Origin: Lasioglossum baleicum
Taxonomy: Eukaryota; Arthropoda; Insecta; Hymenoptera; Halictidae
Length of the DNA stretch: 64,000 bases
Direction of reading: 5' to 3'
NCBI RefSeq assembly: GCF_051020765.1
Contig: NW_027469596.1
Location: forward strand, 28,427 to 92,426
Under the pieces are notes generated by a model. That model saw nothing but the letters and a program-made list of their open reading frames with translations, was not told the origin of the DNA and searched no databases. Shown here in pieces: positions 11,346-23,200 of the stretch; within the stretch, counting starts at the first letter, position 1, and every line of letters starts with the position of its first letter. Position numbers and translations under genes: made by a program.

Positions 11346-14300
11346 CTATGTTTCTGAAGGTCAAGCCACGTACAGCGGAAGTAAATCCGCTTTACAGTAC
11401 TGGAATTTTACACCATACCTCCAGGTATAAATAAAGTGCAGAGCCAAACCAATGTAGAACATAACGAATTAGCATAGACACAAACAGTCTACAGAATACC
11501 TTACCTTCATAGAACATAAGACTCTGTATCGTGAGTATAACTTCTTGTTGAGAAAAACAAATTAATACACAATTTAGTGACGGGGCCCTTATTTTCATGT
11601 TGTAAATAGAAGATCGACGTTCATACAGTTGGAGAACGATACTACCTTTTTTGACAGTCGCGCAGCTACGTCAATAGCATCACCGATTCTGCGATTCCGG
11701 GGGTCAAACCACGTATTCCGGGAGTAAATCTCCTCAAGAGTTTTGCCCCTGGACACCTTAATTCACGGTTTGAATATTACAGTGGAATGTCAGACCCTCG
11801 GAATACATTACCAATTGGTATAGAGTCACTCCATTTACCGTACACATCGCCTTCCTAGAACATAACCCGCTGTAGCGAGTGTCATGCTGAGTGCTCACGG
11901 TATCAAATTAGTAGACATTTTAGCAGATGGACATCTCAATTGCATGTGTGAGTTGAATAATCGAGAGACAAACCTTTCGAGAACGATCCCATCTCCTTTA
12001 AGAGTCCCACACCTATGTCAATTGCTTCACCTATCCAGTCATAGCGAGAGACAGACCACGTATTGTAGGAGTAATGGCGCTGCATAATATTGGCAGTAGA
12101 CACCTTATAACACGCCATGAATATTGAAGTTGAGAGTCAAACCGGCGGAGAACATAACCAATTGGTATAAAGTCATTCTTTTTAACCAATACATAACATT
12201 CAGAGAACTCAAGCCGCCGTAGCGATTGTCTTGCTTGGGGTTCAAGCGATCAAATTAGTAGACATTTTAGCAGCCGGACACGTTACTTTTATGTAGGAAT
12301 AGGAACATCTATGGTCAAACAGATCGAGAACGTTGCCACGTTATATGATATTCGAACAACTATGTCAATAGCTTCACATATCCTGTGCTTCCGCGAGTCA
12401 TACCATGTATTCCTGGAGTAAATCCGCTGAACAGTACTGGCGACAGGCAGCATAATTCACGGTGCCAAAATTAAAGTATTGCGGCCGAGCCGCTTTTGCG
12501 CAATGCCAAATGCAATAAAGTCAAACATTTTACAGATGGACTTACTATCGGAGAAGCAAGCCCGCCATTTCGTGAGTTCATCTTCATGTTCAGGGAAAGA
12601 AATTAGTCTCCAATTCAGTGAGGGGCGCCATAGTTTCGTTTATGAATTAGGAGATCGTGGGTCAAACCGTCCGAAAACGTGACCACCCGCTTCGAGAGTC
12701 GAACTCCAGAGTCACAGGCGACACAAATCGCGTGATTCTGATAGTAGAACCAGGTATTCCGGGAGTCAATCCGCTTTACACTATTGCCAAAGGACGCCTT
12801 AATTTACGGTTCGAATAATAAAGTAGAGCGTGAAACCAATTGAGAATGTTATCAGTTGTTATAAAGTCAAACGATTTACAAATTACCATGCCTTCCGAGA
12901 ACCAAGCCCGCTGCTGCGAGTGTGTTGCTTGGTGTATACGGCAACAAACTAGTAGTCACTTTAGCAGACGGACGTTTCATTTTCCTGTATGAAAAGGAAG
13001 ATCGTCAGTCAAACCATTCGAGAGCGATCCGACATCCTTTGAGATTCGAACGGCGAAGTAAATAGCTTCCCTTATCCTGCTGTTTGAACAGTCAAACCAG
13101 GTTCTCCGTGAGTCATTCGGCTCTACGCATATTGCAATCGACACCATAATTAACGCTTCGAACATTCCCGTACAGAGTCTAACGCTTGAAGAACATTACC
13201 CGTTGGTATAATGTGATAATTTTTACCGAGGACATTACCCTCCGGGAAACAAGCCCGCTGAAGCGAATGTCATTCTCAATGCTCACGGAAACTAATTAGT
13301 AGGCATTTTAGCAGACGTACACTTTATTCTCATGTGTGAATAGAGTAATCCAGTGTCAAACCGTTCGAGAACGATCCCACCTTCTTTAAGAGTCGAACGG
13401 CTGAGTCAATAGCTTCACCTATCCTGTCATTCCGAGAGAAAAACCAGGTATTCCGGAAGTCAATCCGATGTGCACTATACGCCATGGTCACCATAATTCA
13501 CGGTTTGTATATTAAACTAGAGTCTGAAACCGTTTGATAGCTATACCAATTGGTATATAGTCAATCGTTTCACCGAAGCGCTTACCCTCCGAAAAATTAA
13601 CCAGATGTATCGAGAGTGTAAACTCGTATTCAGGGAATGAAATTAGTATTCATTTCAGTGACTGGCACCTTAACCTTATGTATGAATAGAAGATCGAGTT
13701 TCAAGCCGTTTGGAAATGTTACCACCTTCTGTGAAAGACGAACGGCTATGTCAATGGATACACCTATCTTGTGGTTCGGAGAGGCAGCCGCGGATACCGA
13801 GAGTAAGCTCACTGTAGAGTATTGGCAATAGAAAGCACAATTCACGGTTTGAATATTGAAGCAGGCCATCAAGCAGTTGTAGATCATTACATATAGGTGT
13901 AAGGTCAAACTTTTGCCAGAATGCCTTGCCATCCGGCAAGGAAAGGCGCTGTATATGGAGTGTAACACCGTGTTCAGAGGTACGAACTGGTATACGTTTA
14001 AGTGACGACCACCATAATTTCATGCATTAATTAGGAGATGGGGGAACAAACCGTACGAGATCGTTGCCTCCTTCTGAGAGAGACGGATGGCAATGTCAAT
14101 TGCTTCACATATCCACTGATTATGAGTGTCAAACCTGGTATTCGTGGACTAAATGCGCTGTATTCGCAATAGACACCTTAATTCACGGGTGAATATTAAA
14201 ATAGAGTGTCAAACAGTATAAGACCGTCAAGAATTGCTACGAGGTCTATTGTTTTACCGAAGACTATTCCATCCGAAAAACTAACCAACTGTAGCATGAG

Positions 14301-16100
14301 TATAACTTCGTGTTTAGAGAATCACATTAGTATGCATTATATTGACGGCATCTTAATTTCATGTATGAATTAGAAGATCGAGGTTAACACAGTTCGAAAC
14401 CGGTACCATCATCTATGACATTCGGTGACCTAAGGGAATAGCTTCACATATCCTGTATTTCTGAGAGTCATACCAGGTATTCCTGAAGTGAATGCGCTGA
14501 ACAGTGATGGTAATAGACACCCTAATTCAAGGTATGAATACCAATGCAGACCGCCAACACGTTGTAGATCCGTACCCACTGGTGTAGATGCAATCCTTTT
14601 ACCGAAAGCGTTACATTCGGAGAAGCTATCCCGCCGGAACGCGAGTACATCTTCGTGTAGAGAGAAAGACATTAGTATACATTTAGTGATGGACATCAGA
14701 ATTTCATCTATGAATTACAGAATCAGTTGCCAGACCAATCGATTTCGAGCCCACCTTCTTTAAGTTTGGCAAAATTAAGTCAACAGAGTCAAACAAAATA
14801 CTCTACATTATAGTGCCGAGCACCTTAATTTCATGCATGAAGTAGTAGATCGAGGGTCAAATCGATCGAGGACGTTACCACCTTCTTCGTGAAAAGGCAC
14901 ATATATCACAATAGCTTCGCTTATCCAGTGGTTCGGAGAGTCACACTTAGTATACCAGCAGTATATCCGCTGAAGAGCATTGTCATTGTACTACTTAATT
15001 CTCGATTTTGATGTTGAATTACAGCCACAATCCGTTTGAAAACATTAACAATTGCCATAAAGTCAAACGTTCTGCAGTAGCACGTACCTTGCGCGAACTT
15101 CACCCGCGTCATCGAGAGTATTATTTCGTATTCAGAGAAAGAAATTATTATTCATTTCAGTGACGGGAGCCTTAATTCCATGAATAAATTAGAAGATGGA
15201 GTGTCAAATCGTTCAAGAACGTTACCACCATCTGTGAGAGGCGGACGGCTGTGTCAATAGCTTCACCTACCCTGTGATTCGGAGAGGCAAATAAGGTATT
15301 CCTGTAGCAAATTGGCTGTGCAGTATTGGCATTAGAAACCATAATTCAGGGTATAAATATTAAAATAAATGGTCAATCCGTCGAGTAACATTACCAATTG
15401 GTATATAGTCACTCATTTTACCGAATTCATAACCATCTATGAACCTAACGCGCTGTAGTGAGTGGCATGCTCAGTGCTCACGGAAGCAAATGGGTAGACA
15501 TTATAGCAGAAGCACACCATATTTTCATGTACGAACAGAATAATCGAGAGTCACGCCCTACGAAAACGATCCTACCATCTTTCAGAGTCGGACAGCTGAG
15601 ACAACAGCTTCACCTACCCTGTTATTCGGATAATCAAATCAGTTATTATAAGTGTCAATCCGCTGTACACTATTGACAGTAGACACCACAATTCAAGGTA
15701 CGATTATTTCAGTATGGCGTCAAATTGTTTGACAGCGTAAACAATTGGTATACAGTCAAACGATTTACCGAAGACCTCACCCTTCGAAGAAGTAACCCGC
15801 AGTATCGAGAGAATAACTTCGTGTTCAGAGAATTAAATTAGAATTCATTTCTGTGACCGGCACCTTATCTTCATGTATGAATTTGAAGATCATTGGTGAA
15901 ATCGGTCAAGAACTTTACCAACCACTTGAGCGTCGAACAGATAAGTCAATAGCTTCACCTATCCAATGATTCCAAGAGTCCAACCAGGTAATTCAGGAGT
16001 AAGTCCGCTGAACAGTATTGGCAATAGACAGCTTATTTCACGGTATGAATAATAATGCAGATCATCAAACCGTTGTAGAGATTTACCTATTCGTGTAGAG
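11346..16100 (+). repeat. Satellite block 3, + orientation
   Basis: About fourteen units. Class-2 B halves are frequent in the first third (near 11880, 12215, 12925 and 13265) and again near 15470; class 3 is near 13960. An irregular unit at 14761-14815 has lost about 215 bp, so that two B halves follow each other. The left boundary is the breakpoint shared with 40826. The right boundary runs GTGTAGAG into CCAGGAATACCTGG, an abrupt change of strand that I do not see copied elsewhere. Confidence 0.9.
14761..14815 (+). other. Irregular unit with internal deletion
   Basis: After ACCACCTTCTTTAAG-like sequence the normal A half is missing, and a segment with little likeness to the unit leads straight into the next B half (GAGCACCTTAATTTCATG). 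B landmarks are about 129 bp apart instead of 346. Confidence 0.6.
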
Positions 16101-17698
16101 CCAGGAATACCTGGTTTGGCTCTCCGAATCCCTGGTTATATGAAGGTATTGACATAGTCGTTCGACTCTGACAGAAGGGGGCAACGTTCGCGAGCGGTTT
16201 GACACTCGATATTCTAATTCATACTTGTAATTAAGGATCATGTAACCAAAATGTATACTAATCTGTTTCACTGAACACGAAGTAATACACTCGATATATG
16301 GGGTCAGATTCTCGGAAGGTAAGGCCTTCTGTAGAATGATTGACTTTATAGGAATAGGTAACATTGTACAACAGTATGACGGTCGCCTTTAATATTCATA
16401 CTGTGAATTAAGGTGTCCATTGCCATACTGTTCAGTGGAATTAATCCCTCAATACCAGCTTTGACTCTGGGTAACACAGGATACATGACGCTATTATCTT
16501 AGCTGTACGACTTTCAAAGATACTTGTAACGATCTGGGACAGTTTGCCTCTCAATCTTCTAATTCGTACATGAAGTTAAGGTGCCCGTTACTAAAAGGTA
16601 CACAAATTTGTTTCTCTGGACACGAAGTTATACTCTTGATACAGCGTGTTCGGTTCTCGGAAGGTGGGGTTTTCGATAAAATCTTTTACACCATACCAAT
16701 TAGTAACATTCAACAGCAGTTGGACTCTGTACGTCAATATGTATATCGTGAACTAGGGTGTCTGTTGCTAATAGTGTACAGCGGCTATTCCCGCGAAATA
16801 CATTGTTTGGCACTCGGCAACACAGGAGTGGTGTAGCTATTGATACAGCCGTTCGTATCTAAGAGTAGGTGGCAACATTCTCGAGCTATTTGACCCACTA
16901 TCTTCTAATTCATACATGAAATTGACATGCCCGTCACTAAAATGTGCAGTAATTTTCATTTCTGCTCACGCAGTCATACTCTCGATACAGCGGGATACGA
17001 TCGAGTAAGGTAAGTTCTTAAGTAAAAAGTTTGACTCTATATCAAACGGCAACGCTTTACAACGTTTTGACTCTGTACTTTAATATGTGTAGCCTGAAAT
17101 AGGACGTGTAATGCCAATACTCTACGGCGGATTTACTTCCGTTATACCAGATTTGGTTCTCGTAATCACAGGAGAGGAGGAGCTACTGGCTTATCCGGTC
17201 GAGTCTGAATCAAGGTGGTAACGTTCTCGAACGATGTGGCTCTCGACTTTGATATTTATTTACGAAAATGTCATCTCCCCCTGCTAGTATTTCAACTAAT
17301 GTGTTTCCGTGAACAGTAAGCAGGACATTGGCTACAGCGGGTAAGGCTCTCGGGAAGTATTGTTTTCGGTAAAGCGAATATCTTAATACGAATTGGTAAT
17401 GTCCTGCGACGCATTGACTCTCTACTTTAATATTCATACTGTGAATTAAGGTGTCTATTGCCAATACTGCTCGGCCAATTGACTCCCGGAATAGCTCAAC
17501 CGACTCGCGGAATTGCAGGGCAGGTGAAGATATTTACTCAACCGTTCGGTTCTAACCGAGGTTGGTATCGATTGCGAAATGTTTGATCCCCGAAATCCTG
17601 ATGCGTACATGAAATTAAGGTGACCGTTCACTAAAATGTGTATTAATTTGTTTTACTGGACACGAAATTATGCTCTCGATACAGCGGGTTTGGTTCTA

Positions 17699-17712
17699 GG
17701 GGGGGGGGGGGG
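17699..17712 (+). repeat. G14 homopolymer
   Basis: Fourteen consecutive G where other units read TTCTCGGAAGGTAAGG. It probably arose by slippage in a G-rich variant of that spot. An assembly or read artefact is possible. Confidence 0.9.
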
Positions 17713-20207
17713 TATGGTCTTCCGTAAAAGGTTTGAATTTATACCAATAGGGAACGTTCTCAAACGTCTTCACGCTCCACCATAATACTCAAACCGTGGG
17801 TTAAGTTGTCCATTGTCAATAGTGTACAGCGGATTTACTTCAGGAATATCTGGCACCACCCCAGAATCTCAAGATAGGTGAAGCTATTGACTATGCTGCG
17901 CGACTCTCAAAGAAGGTCATAACGTTATCGAGAAGATTGACTCTCGATCTTCTATTTCATACATGAAATTAAGGTGCCCGTCACTAAAATGTCTGCTAAT
18001 TTGTTTCTCTGGACAAGAAGTTATAGCCACGATACAGCGGATAATATTCCCGGAAGGTAAGGTATCCGATAAGGAGTAAGACTTTATACTAATTGGTAAC
18101 GTTCTCCAACAGTTTGACTCTCTACTTTAATACTCACGCGGTGGATTAATGTTTCTATTGCCTTACTGTACATCATCTTAAGATCTGGGATATCTCGTTT
18201 GACTTTTGGAATCACAGGATATATGAAGCTATGGACTTACCTGTTCGTCTCTCACAGAAGGTGGCAATAGTCTCGTACAGTTTGTCCCTCGACCTTCTAA
18301 TTCAGGCACGAAATTATGGTGCTCGTCAGTAAATTTATACTAGTTCGTACCTCAGAACACGGTGTTATACTCCCGATAGAGTGAGTCAGCTTTCGGAGTG
18401 TACGACATTCTGCAAGAAAGTTGAAACTACACCAATGCGTAATGATCTACAACGGCGTGACGGCCTGGTTTAATATTCAAACCGTGAATTGAGGTGTTAA
18501 TTGCTAATACCCTTCAGCGATCTTACTCCAGGTTTTCCGGGTTGACTATCGGAATCACGGGATAGCTTAAGTTATCGACTTAGCCGTTCGCCTCTCGCAA
18601 AAGGTGGTAACATTCTCGAATGATTCGACACTCGAACTCATTATTCATAACGAAATTAAGGATCTCATCACTAAAATGAATACCAATTTCTATCCCTATA
18701 CACGTAGCGATACCCACGATACGGCCGGTTTGATTCTCGGACGGTAATGGATTCCATGATACGTTTGACTTTATAGCAATTGATATCGTTCTCAAGCGGT
18801 TTGACGCCCTATGTTAATATTCACTATGCGAATTAGGGTAGCTATTGATAATCCACTTCAGCAGATTTACCCTCGGATTACCTGGGTTGACTGCCGGAAT
18901 CAAAGGATAGGGGGAGCTGTTGATTTATCTGTTCGACTCTCAAACAGGGTGGTACGTTCTCGAACGGTTTGACCATCGATCTCCTCTTTAATACATGAAA
19001 TTAAGGTGCCAGTCACTACAATATATACCCTCTTGCTTCCGTTTTCACTAAGAAACACACTAATTGCAGCGGTTTGGTTCTCGGTAGCTATGGTAATTCA
19101 TAAAACGTTCGAATTTATACGAACTGGTATCGATCTCGAACGGTTTGACGCTCTACTCTAATATTGAAACTGTGATACGAGGTATCCATTGCGAATAGCG
19201 TATTGGCTGCCCGAATACCTGGTTCGACCGTCGGAATAGCGGGATATGTAAAGTTGATAACTTGGCCACTCGACACTTAAAGAAGGTAGTATCGTCCTAG
19301 GACGTATTGACGATTGATATTCCTTTTTATTCGTGAAACTAAAGTATGCCTCTACAAATATGTATACTAACTTGCATCTATGAGCACGAAGTAATGGCCC
19401 CGGTATAGCTGGTTTGCTTCTATGACGGTATGGCCTTCAGGAGAAAGTTTTACTCCATAGAAATACGTAATGTTCTATAACAGTCTGACTATGTACTTCA
19501 ATATATATAATACAATACCTTCTCTAATTCCAATAACTGTTCAGCTGATCAACTCCCGGAATACCGGCTTGGATTCTCGGTATCTGGGGATAGGTGAAGC
19601 TATTGACCTATCCTTTTGAGTCTCAAAAGGGTTAGTAACGTTCTCGAAAGGATTTTCACGTGATTTTTCTATTCATATATGTAAATATGGCGACCGTCAT
19701 TAAAATGTATACTAACATGTTTCCCTGAACACGAACATATACACTCGATACTGCAGGTTACGTTCAGAGAAGGTACGGTACACTGAAAGGGAGGGAACTT
19801 ATTGCAATTGATATTTATCGCCGACAGTATGACCCTCTACTTTAAAGTTCATACCGTGAATTATGGTATACATTGCCAATATTATTCGGCGTATTTACTC
19901 CAGAAGTGGCATGTTTGACTCTCGCAAACACAGGGCGGGTGAGAAGCTATTGCCTTTGCTTTGCGACTCTCAATGAAGGTGGTAACTTCTTAGAAAGGTG
20001 TAACCTTCGGCCTTCCTATTCATGCTCCAAATGAAGGAGGCTGTCACCAAAATTTATAATAATTTGTATCTCTGAACACTACTTAATGCTCTCGATGCAG
20101 CGGGTTTTCTTTCTGAGGGCATGGACTTCAGTAAAATGTCTGACTTTATAATAATTGGTGCCGTTCTTAGACGTCTTTACGCTCTACTTGAACATTCAAA
20201 CTGGCAA

Positions 20208-20216
20208 TTAATCCCG
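20208..20216 (-). other. Deletion scar of about 115 bp
   Basis: GGCAATTAATCCCGAATCTC jumps from the A-half landmark straight to the TCTCAAAGAAG segment. The intervening CCAATACTGTTCAGCGG to GCCGTTCG part of the unit is absent. Confidence 0.65.
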
Positions 20217-23200
20217 AATCTCAAAGAAGTTGTTAATGTTCTTCAGCGGATTGAATCTCGATTTTCTAAGACGTACATGAAACTAAGGTGTCTGTCAATT
20301 AAATGTCTACTAATTTGTTTTCCTGAACACGAAATAATACTCTCGATAGAGCGAGATAGCATCTCAGAAGGAATGGCCTTCGGTAAAAGGACGAACTCAA
20401 TACTATTTCGTAACGTGCTACATCGGTTTGGCACTGTATTTTAGTGCTCGTACCGTGAATTAGAGTGTTTAGTGACAGTAATGTGCAGCGTATTTACACC
20501 CGGAATAGCTAGCTTTACTCTTGGAATCATAGGACATGTGCGGCTATTGACTAAGTTGTGTGTCTTTCAATGTAGAAGGTATCGTTCTGGAGTGATTTGA
20601 CCCTCAATCCTGTAATCCATACATAAACTTATGATGCCAATCAGAGAAGGGTATACTGTTGTCTTTGTCTGATCACGAAGTAATACTCTCGACACTGCGG
20701 TAACCTGCTCGAAAGGTAAAACTTTCGGCAAAAGGTTTGTCTCTATACCGATGAGTAACGTTCTGCAACGGATTGGCGGCATGCATTAATATTCACACTG
20801 TGAATTAAGGTGTCTGTAGCCAAAACTCTTTAGCAGAACTACGCCGGGAATACCTGGTTTGACTCTCGGAATCACAGGATAGGTGAAGCTATTAACTAAG
20901 GCTTTCAATTCTCACCTGAGGTGGTATCACTGTCGAATGGCTTTACCCTCGATCTGTAAAGTCACGGATGAAATTAAGATGCCCGCCTCTATAATATATA
21001 ATAGCCTGTTCCTCTGTACACAATGCTATGCTCTCATATATATCGGATGAGACATTCACAGTATAAAAACTTCAGTATAACGTTTGGCGTTATACCAATT
21101 GGTAACGCTCTCCATTGTAGTAACTCTCGACTTTCATATTAAAACCCTGAATTAAGGTGTCTAATGGCAATACTGTTCTGCGGATTTACTGCCGGAATAT
21201 CTGGTTTGACTCTACGAATCACAGGATAGGGGATGCTAATGGCGTAGCTGTTCGACTCTCACAGAAGGTGTCATCGTTCTCGAGCGGTTTGACTCTCAAT
21301 CCTCTAATTCATATTTGAAAATATGGTGTGCTTCAGCGATAATGCCTACTCATTTGTTTCCGTGAACACTAAGTATGACACTGGATACAGCGAGTTAGGT
21401 TCTAGGAAGGGTATGTTTTCGGTAATAAGAGTGAAAGAATATTAAATATAGAGCGTCAGACCGTGTGAGGACGTTCCACTTGCTATAAGGCCAAAAGTTT
21501 CACCGAAGACCATGCCCTCCGAAAAACTAACCGTTTGTATCGAGAGTATAAGTTCGTGTTCAGAGAAAAAAATTAGTATTCATTTCAATGACGGGCACAT
21601 TAGATTCATGTATAACATAGAAGATCGTGGGCCAAACATATCGAAATCGTTGCCACCTTCTGCGAGACACGAATGGCTACGATAATAGTTTCACCTATAC
21701 ATGTGATTCGAAGAGTCAAGCCATGTAATCCAGGAGTAAATCGGCTAAACAGTACCGGCAATAGACTGCTTGTTTCACAGTTAGAATATTAATGTGGAGA
21801 CTTAATCCGATGGAGAACATATACACAATTTGAAGAAAGTCATACATTTTACCGAATGCCTTACCATCCTAGAACCTATCCCGCAGTATCGAATATCATG
21901 CTTGGTGCCCACCGAAACAAATTAATAGACATTTTCGCAGCCGCACCGCTTTTTCATGTATGAATAGAAAAATGGACATTCAAACCGTTCGAGAGCAGTC
22001 CCACCTTCTTTATATGTCGATCAGCTATGTCACTAGTTCCGCCCGTCCTGCTTTTCCGATAGTCAAACCAGGTATTCCGGGAGAAATTCCGCCGTACACT
22101 ATTGATAATGCACACCTTAATTCACGGTTTGAATGTTAAAGGGCAGAGTCTAACCCTTGTAGAGCGTAACGTATTCGTATAATGCCAAAAGTCTTACTGA
22201 AGACCTTACCCTCCGACAACATAACCCTCTGTATCGGAAGGACAACTTCATGTCCAGGGATACAAAATTAGTATTCATTGTAGTGACGGACACCTTAATT
22301 TCATGTATGCATGAGAAGATCGAGAGGCAAGCCATTCATTAGCAGTCCCACCTTCTTTAAGTATCGAACGGCTAAGTGAATAGCTTCACCTATCCTTCGA
22401 TTCCGATAGTCAAAGCAGGAACTTCGGGAGTATATCAGCGTAACATTATTGGCATTAGACACCTTAATCTCGGTTTGAATATTACAGTGGATCGTCAAAC
22501 CGTTTGAGAGCGATACCATCGGTATACAGTCGAACGTTTTACTGAAGACGTTACACTTCGAAAGCCTAATCCGCTTTATCGTGGGTATGGCATCGTGATC
22601 ACTGGAACAAGTTACGAATCATTTTAGTGATGGGCACCTTAATTTCATGAATGAATACGAATGTCGAGTGTCAAGCCGATCGAGAGCGTTACCACACTCT
22701 TTGTGGGTCGAACGGATAAGTCAATAGCTCCACATATCCTGTGATTCCATGAGTCAAACCAAGTATTCCTGCAGTGAATGCGCCGAACATTATTGGAAAA
22801 CGACACCTCAAATCATGGACTGAATATTAAAGGAGACACTCAGACCGGTGTAGATAGTTAGCAATTGCTATAAAGTCAAAAGTTTCACCGAAGACCTTAT
22901 CCCCTGAACAACTAACCGGCTGCATCGAGAGTTTAACTTCGTGTTCAGAGAGGGAAGTTAATCTCCATTTCAGTCACGGGCACCGCACATCCATGTACGA
23001 ATTAGGAGATCGACGGTTAAACCGTTCGATAGTGATCCCACCTTCTTTGCGAGTCGATCAGCTGAGTTAGTAGCTTCAACTATCCTGTGATTCGGTAGAA
23101 TCAAGCCTTGTAATCCAGCAGACACCTTAATTTACGCAATGAACATTAAGGTAGAGAGTCAAACCGACAATGGAAAAGACAGGATGGTACAAATTCATTC

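Larger units (their letters stand above)
16101..21436 (-). repeat. Satellite block 4, - orientation
   Basis: About fifteen units. It contains a run of 14 G at 17699-17712, a class-3 unit near 18250-18480 related to the one near 1480-1700, class-2 stretches near 17270 and 21310, and a deletion of about 115 bp near 20211. The right boundary runs from GGTAATAAGAGTGA into AGAATATTAAATATAGAGCG, a strand switch that appears unique in the window. Frames at 16083-16364, 16570-16836 and 20121-20444 are satellite frames. Confidence 0.9.
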
